Source of the DNA: Alkalibacillus salilacus
Lineage (GTDB): Bacteria > Bacillota > Bacilli > Bacillales > Alkalibacillaceae
Reading direction: 5' to 3'
NCBI RefSeq assembly: GCF_030812915.1
Contig: NZ_JAUSTQ010000004.1
Location: forward strand, 62,001-126,000
Length of the DNA: 64,000 nucleotides
A program made the position numbers and the translations under genes. Below, one piece after another: positions 60,226 to 64,000 of this stretch. Under the pieces are notes generated by a model that was not told the DNA's origin, made no database searches, and worked only from the letters and a program-made list of their open reading frames with translations. Numbering within the stretch: position 1 is the first letter of the stretch; every line of letters starts with the position of its first letter.

Positions 60226-61225
60226 TGGTGAAAAACTAACCCAAACCGAAATGACATCAGTCGCTTATCAACTATTTGACGAACAGACCTCAGAGAGTGA
60301 AATCGCCTCTGTCTTAACCGCCTTAAAAGTTCGGGGCGAATCTGTTGAAGAAATTACAGCGATTGTTGAAGTTCTTCGTGACAAAGCCATGCCGATTCAA
60401 AAACATTTGGCAGATGTCACGGATAATTGTGGTACAGGTGGTGATGGCGCACACACATTTAATATCAGTACGACGTCAGCCTTCGTATTAGCTGGTGCTG
60501 GGGTGAAAGTTGCCAAACACGGCAACCGTAGCGTCTCAAGCCGTACTGGAAGCGCAGATGTATTAGAAGAACTTGGAGTTGCGCTCGATTTTACAAGTGA
60601 TGAAGTCGAGCATTTAATCGAGACAAATGGAATCGCCTTTTTATTTGCACCTCATGTACATCACCAATTGAAACGTATTATGCAGGTCCGCAAAGCATTA
60701 AATGTACCGACCATTTTTAATTTAATTGGTCCCTTAACAAATCCAGTTGCCTTAGATACACAATTCCTAGGCGTTTACCGTCGCGATATGTTAATGCAAA
60801 TGGCAGCTGTCCTACAACGTCTAGGAAGAAAACGTAGCGTCGTCGTTAATGGAGCTGGTCACACTGATGAAGCAACGCTTGCAGGTGAAAATCATTTTGT
60901 TTTATTAGATGATGGCGAACTCATCCCGTTCACCTTAAGCCCTGAGGACGTCGGTTTAAATAGCTATTCAAATGAAACCATTATCGGCGGTGATGCGAAA
61001 GATAATGCACGTATATTGCTAGACGTGTTAAATGGTGAGCGCGGCCCTTATTTCGAAACCACCTTATTCAATGCTGGCATCGGATTGTTTGCCGCGAACA
61101 AAACAAACTCAATCCGCGAAGGGGTCGACCTTGCCCGAGAAGCAATCGACTCAGGTAAAGCTTTAGCTAAACTTAATCACCTCACCCATTTCAGTGAGCA
61201 GCGTAAACGAAAGGGGATCTCATAA
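60200..61225 (+). CDS. trpD: Anthranilate phosphoribosyltransferase
   Basis: A 341-residue enzyme that joins anthranilate to PRPP. VTDNCGTGGDGAHTFNIST is the PRPP/Mg loop, KHGNRSVSSRTGSADVLEELG is the anthranilate and PRPP region (a stretch of 21 here split as KHGNRSVSSRTGSADV and LEELG), and GDAKDNARILLDVLNG closes the active domain. The ATG overlaps the trpG stop by 26 bp. The stop abuts trpC (TAATG). Confidence 0.96.
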   Translation: MEQLQKLINGEKLTQTEMTSVAYQLFDEQTSESEIASVLTALKVRGESVEEITAIVEVLRDKAMPIQKHLADVTDNCGTGGDGAHTFNISTTSAFVLAGAGVKVAKHGNRSVSSRTGSADVLEELGVALDFTSDEVEHLIETNGIAFLFAPHVHHQLKRIMQVRKALNVPTIFNLIGPLTNPVALDTQFLGVYRRDMLMQMAAVLQRLGRKRSVVVNGAGHTDEATLAGENHFVLLDDGELIPFTLSPEDVGLNSYSNETIIGGDAKDNARILLDVLNGERGPYFETTLFNAGIGLFAANKTNSIREGVDLAREAIDSGKALAKLNHLTHFSEQRKRKGIS

Positions 61226-62022
61226 TGGATACATTTCTCGACCGGATTTTAGATAAAAAAAGTGAAGAAATTCAACTACTTTATGAACAGGACGCTTTAA
61301 TTAACCAACCATTACCAGTCTCAACTAAACCGTCATTATATGAAACATTTAAACAGGACGATCAGTTATCTATTATTGCAGAAATCAAACGGGCCTCACC
61401 ATCGAAAGGTGATATCAACTTAGGAATCGAGCCACCTGAACAAGCACAATTATATGAAGCATCAGGTGCTTCGGCGATTTCCGTCTTAACAGATGAACCT
61501 TACTTTAAAGGATCAATCGAGGATTTGAACCAAGTCCAATCAAAGGTGAACTTACCTGTTTTATGTAAAGATTTCATTCTCGATCCCATTCAATTAAAAC
61601 GGGCCAAACAAACAGGAGCGAGCGTTGTCTTATTAATTGCAGCAGCCCTATCACCTGAACGATTACAGTATTTATACGATGAAGCGATTAACCTTGGATT
61701 AGAAGTACTCCTTGAAGTACACAATTCAGCAGAATTAAACCTAGCTTTAGCAACAGGGGCTAGCATCATTGGTATTAACAACCGCGATCTCACGACATTC
61801 CAAGTTGATTTAAACACAACTGAAACACTGATTAACCAAATCGATGATCCAGACATTGTCGTTATTAGCGAAAGTGGCTTTAAAACGTCTGATGATGCCA
61901 AACAAGTTGCTGACATGGGTGTAGATGGCATCTTGGTCGGGGAGTCCTTTATGAAAAGCGATAACGTCTCAGAAGCACTTAAAGAGATGCGTGTTCCAAC
62001 AACAAGGAGGGTTCAATCATGA
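61225..62022 (+). CDS. trpC: Indole-3-glycerol phosphate synthase
   Basis: A 265-residue TIM barrel closing the indole ring. Catalytic Lys and Glu lie in SIIAEIKRASPSKGDI and LPVLCKDFILDPIQL; Glu and Asn lie in VLLEVHNSAEL, IGINNRDLTTF and VVISESGFKT. The start overlaps the trpD stop by one base and the stop overlaps trpF (ATGA). Length and motifs are standard for Bacillus TrpC. Confidence 0.97.
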   Translation: MDTFLDRILDKKSEEIQLLYEQDALINQPLPVSTKPSLYETFKQDDQLSIIAEIKRASPSKGDINLGIEPPEQAQLYEASGASAISVLTDEPYFKGSIEDLNQVQSKVNLPVLCKDFILDPIQLKRAKQTGASVVLLIAAALSPERLQYLYDEAINLGLEVLLEVHNSAELNLALATGASIIGINNRDLTTFQVDLNTTETLINQIDDPDIVVISESGFKTSDDAKQVADMGVDGILVGESFMKSDNVSEALKEMRVPTTRRVQS

Positions 62023-62630
62023 CTGGAGTGAAAATTTGTGGTATTCGTCAAACAAGTCATGCGGAAATAGCAGCAACGTCGGGAGCCGACATGATTGGGT
62101 TCGTCTTTGCTGAGAGCAAACGAAAAGTGTCGGTTGAGCAAGCCAAGCATATTGCTTCAACTTTGCCTGGATCTATCCAAAAAGTAGGCGTCTTTGTTAA
62201 TGCATCGAAAGACACTTTAGAACAAACAGCTCATGAAGTGGGCTTAGATTATGTGCAATTACACGGGGATGAATCACCAGAGTTTTGTGAGCAATTGAAT
62301 GTTCCTTATATTAAATCGTTTCGGATTAACACAGTGGCAGATTTAGAGAAAACCAAAAATTATGTTGGGGCAAGCTATTTACTGCTCGATAGTGCAAGTG
62401 GTCCTTATCAAGGCGGGAATGGCACGACTTTCGATTGGAGTGTTTTAGACAATCTACCATTCGACAGAAACCAACTGATTCTCGCAGGAGGATTGAACAC
62501 GCGTAATATTAATCAAGCGATTGAACAAACGACACCAGCAATCGTAGATGTCTCTAGTGGTGTCGAGGAAGATGGTCAAAAAAGTAATCAATTAATCAAA
62601 GATTTTATTAAACTTGTAAAGGAGAGCTAA
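62019..62630 (+). CDS. trpF: Phosphoribosylanthranilate isomerase
   Basis: A 203-residue TIM barrel converting phosphoribosylanthranilate to the ribulose form. The catalytic Cys is Cys7 in VKICGIR and the Asp is in [10 protein letters not shown]; the phosphate loop is [14 protein letters not shown] and the end [13 protein letters not shown]. All catalytic residues are intact, which contrasts with the Cys-lacking TrpF-like protein at 23.8 kb. Start overlaps trpC by 4 bp. Confidence 0.97.
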   Translation: MTGVKICGIRQTSHAEIAATSGADMIGFVFAESKRKVSVEQAKHIASTLPGSIQKVGVFVNASKDTLEQTAHEVGLDYVQLHGDESPEFCEQLNVPYIKSFRINTVADLEKTKNYVGASYLLLDSASGPYQGGNGTTFDWSVLDNLPFDRNQLILAGGLNTRNINQAIEQTTPAIVDVSSGVEEDGQKSNQLIKDFIKLVKES

Positions 62631-62632
62631 CC

Positions 62633-63817
62633 ATGGAACAAACTCAACAATCAAATGGTATGTACGGTCCATATGGTGGCCGCTTCATCCCTGAAACATT
62701 AATGGGCGCTGTACAAGAATTAGAAGCGTCATACGAGGAAGCGATACAAGATGAAGCTTTTCAAGCGCGATTACAGCAATTACTCAAACAATATGTTGGT
62801 CGTGAGAACCCTCTTTATTTTGCGGCTAATCTAACAGAAGAAATTGGTGGCGCTAGAATCTATTTAAAACGTGAAGACCTGAATCATACTGGCGCTCATA
62901 AAATTAATAACACCATTGGTCAAGCACTACTCACCGAACGAATGGGTAAACGTAAAGTCGTAGCTGAAACAGGCGCTGGTCAACATGGTGTCGCGACAGC
63001 TACCGTTTGCGCATTACTTAATTTAGACTGCGTAATCTTCATGGGTGCGGAAGATATGAAACGTCAGAAATTGAACGTCTTTCGTATGGAATTGCTTGGT
63101 GCAAAAGTCGAAGCAGTCGAACAAGGAAGTGCAACGCTTAAAGACGCTGTTAATGAAGCACTTCGTTATTGGGTAAGCAACGTCGACGATACTCATTACA
63201 TTATGGGGTCTGTCCTTGGTCCTCATCCTTTTCCTAAAATGGTTCGTGACTTTCAAAGTGTGATTGGGCGTGAAACAAAACAACAGCACCTAGACGCAGA
63301 AGGTCAATTACCTGATGCCGTCGTCGCTTGTGTAGGTGGCGGAAGTAATGCGATGGGGATGTTCTATCCATTCATCGATGATCACGTCGCATTATACGGA
63401 ATTGAAGCTGCGGGTGAAGGTGTTGAAACTGATCACCACGCAGCCACTTTAACAAAAGGTTCACCAGGAATTCTGCATGGGGCTATGATGTATTTATTAC
63501 AAGATGAAGCAGGACAGATTCTAGAAGCAAGTTCTATTTCAGCAGGACTCGATTACCCTGGCGTTGGACCCGAACACAGCTATTTAAAAGATACAGATCG
63601 TGTTCACTATCTTGCTGTCACAGATGATGATGCACTTGAAGCGTTTCAGTTATTATCACGTACCGAAGGGATAATTCCAGCGTTAGAAAGTTCGCATGCG
63701 GTTGCTGAAGCGGTTAAGATTGCCAAGACAATGAGCCCAGATGAGTCACTTGTTATTTGTTTATCTGGACGTGGCGACAAAGACGTCGAAGCTGTGCAAG
63801 AACATTTACAAAGTTAG
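62633..63817 (+). CDS. trpB: Tryptophan synthase beta chain
   Basis: A 394-residue PLP enzyme that joins indole and serine. The PLP lysine is in [19 protein letters not shown] (HKIN), with [11 protein letters not shown] near the serine site and [11 protein letters not shown] as the phosphate-binding glycine-rich loop. [14 protein letters not shown] is the usual opening. GGAGAG precedes the ATG. It follows trpF by 2 bp and precedes trpA. Confidence 0.97.
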   Translation: MEQTQQSNGMYGPYGGRFIPETLMGAVQELEASYEEAIQDEAFQARLQQLLKQYVGRENPLYFAANLTEEIGGARIYLKREDLNHTGAHKINNTIGQALLTERMGKRKVVAETGAGQHGVATATVCALLNLDCVIFMGAEDMKRQKLNVFRMELLGAKVEAVEQGSATLKDAVNEALRYWVSNVDDTHYIMGSVLGPHPFPKMVRDFQSVIGRETKQQHLDAEGQLPDAVVACVGGGSNAMGMFYPFIDDHVALYGIEAAGEGVETDHHAATLTKGSPGILHGAMMYLLQDEAGQILEASSISAGLDYPGVGPEHSYLKDTDRVHYLAVTDDDALEAFQLLSRTEGIIPALESSHAVAEAVKIAKTMSPDESLVICLSGRGDKDVEAVQEHLQS

Positions 63818-63827
63818 GAGGCCAATC

Positions 63828-64000
63828 ATGGAAACAATCACGCACGGTAAACAATATATGCAAGTCGTCTTTAATCAAACGCTTGAACAAAACGAAAAAA
63901 TCTTTGTTCCCTACATCATGGGTGGTGATGGAGGGATTGAATCACTTATTCCTACATTACAGCAGCTCGACCAAGCTGGTGCTACTGCCATTGAAATCGG
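63828..64000 (+). CDS. trpA: Tryptophan synthase alpha chain, N-terminal part (cut by window edge)
   Basis: About 57 codons are visible from ATG 63828, preceded by AGGAGG. KIFVPYIMGGDGGIESLI matches the TrpA opening in which a Glu and phosphate-loop region follow FIPF-x3-GDP; here it reads VPYIMGGDGG, with Asp replaced in the GDP by GDG. ATAIEIG continues to strand 2. The rest lies beyond the window. It completes trpEGDCFBA. Confidence 0.92.
   Translation, partial: METITHGKQYMQVVFNQTLEQNEKIFVPYIMGGDGGIESLIPTLQQLDQAGATAIEI

Overview
The window is chromosomal DNA of a low-GC Gram-positive bacterium of the Bacillaceae, most likely a halophilic or haloalkaliphilic genus. Support: strong AAGGAGG-type ribosome binding sites, sigma-A promoters, T-box, TPP and preQ1 leaders, and Bacillus-type genes (ykoFEDC, ytzI- and yfhD-like genes, bdbC, helD, a b(o/a)3 oxidase). 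Secreted domains are very rich in Asp and Glu, which suggests salt adaptation. I see no tRNA, rRNA, CRISPR array, prophage or transposase gene. The mobile DNA is two copies of a small non-coding inverted-repeat element.

Layout. 1-2.3 kb: start of a short-chain dehydrogenase with a cre-like site, a divergent TetR regulator, a methyltransferase and a DUF4269-like protein. 2.3-3.9 kb: ECF sigma/anti-sigma pair. 4-7.5 kb: flavohemoglobin, then arsRBC. 7.6-11.3 kb: membrane proteins, bdbC plus a thioredoxin, an acyltransferase, a YtzI-like miniprotein and a YggT-like protein. 11.3-17 kb: DMT transporter, zinc-ribbon protein, VOC dioxygenase, a four-gene cluster with a GNAT, a pyrimidine-dimer glycosylase and a 5'-3' exonuclease, and an M20 peptidase. 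17-19.2 kb: a second ECF pair. 19.2-19.5 kb: repeat copy 1. 19.7-23.2 kb: heterodimeric ABC exporter. 23.8-25.5 kb: a TrpF-like protein lacking the catalytic Cys, coupled to a PfkB kinase. 25.5-28.6 kb: DUF3298-like protein and a polar amino-acid ABC importer. 28.8-38 kb: helD, asnB, a cation efflux protein, an acyl-CoA synthetase, RidA and a PerR-boxed catalase. 38-41.8 kb: repeat copy 2, hemerythrin, b(o/a)3 oxidase and a Crp/Fnr regulator. 41.9-51.1 kb: TRIC-like protein, DinB, a compact aconitase with a 58-residue zinc-finger partner, racemase, preQ1 riboswitch and transporter, YfhD-like protein, PadR module, aldehyde dehydrogenase and HD hydrolase. 51.2-55 kb: TPP riboswitch with ykoFEDC. 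55.7-57.4 kb: membrane GDPD. 57.5-64 kb: tandem Trp T-boxes and trpEGDCFBA, with trpA cut by the window end.

Regulatory logic. The same TGTGA-N6-TCACA box lies 41.5 bp upstream of the inferred start of both hmp and the oxidase-hemerythrin operon. The Crp/Fnr gene next to the oxidase has no cysteine, so it cannot be a classical Fe-S FNR. The two ECF operons share an identical 13-nt -10 region. The repeat at 38 kb sits between the hemerythrin gene and what looks like that operon's original terminator.

The most novel candidates are the TrpF-like/PfkB pair, the Cys-free Crp-type respiratory regulon, and the aconitase/zinc-finger miniprotein pair. All functions are inferred from sequence by eye; no database search was run.
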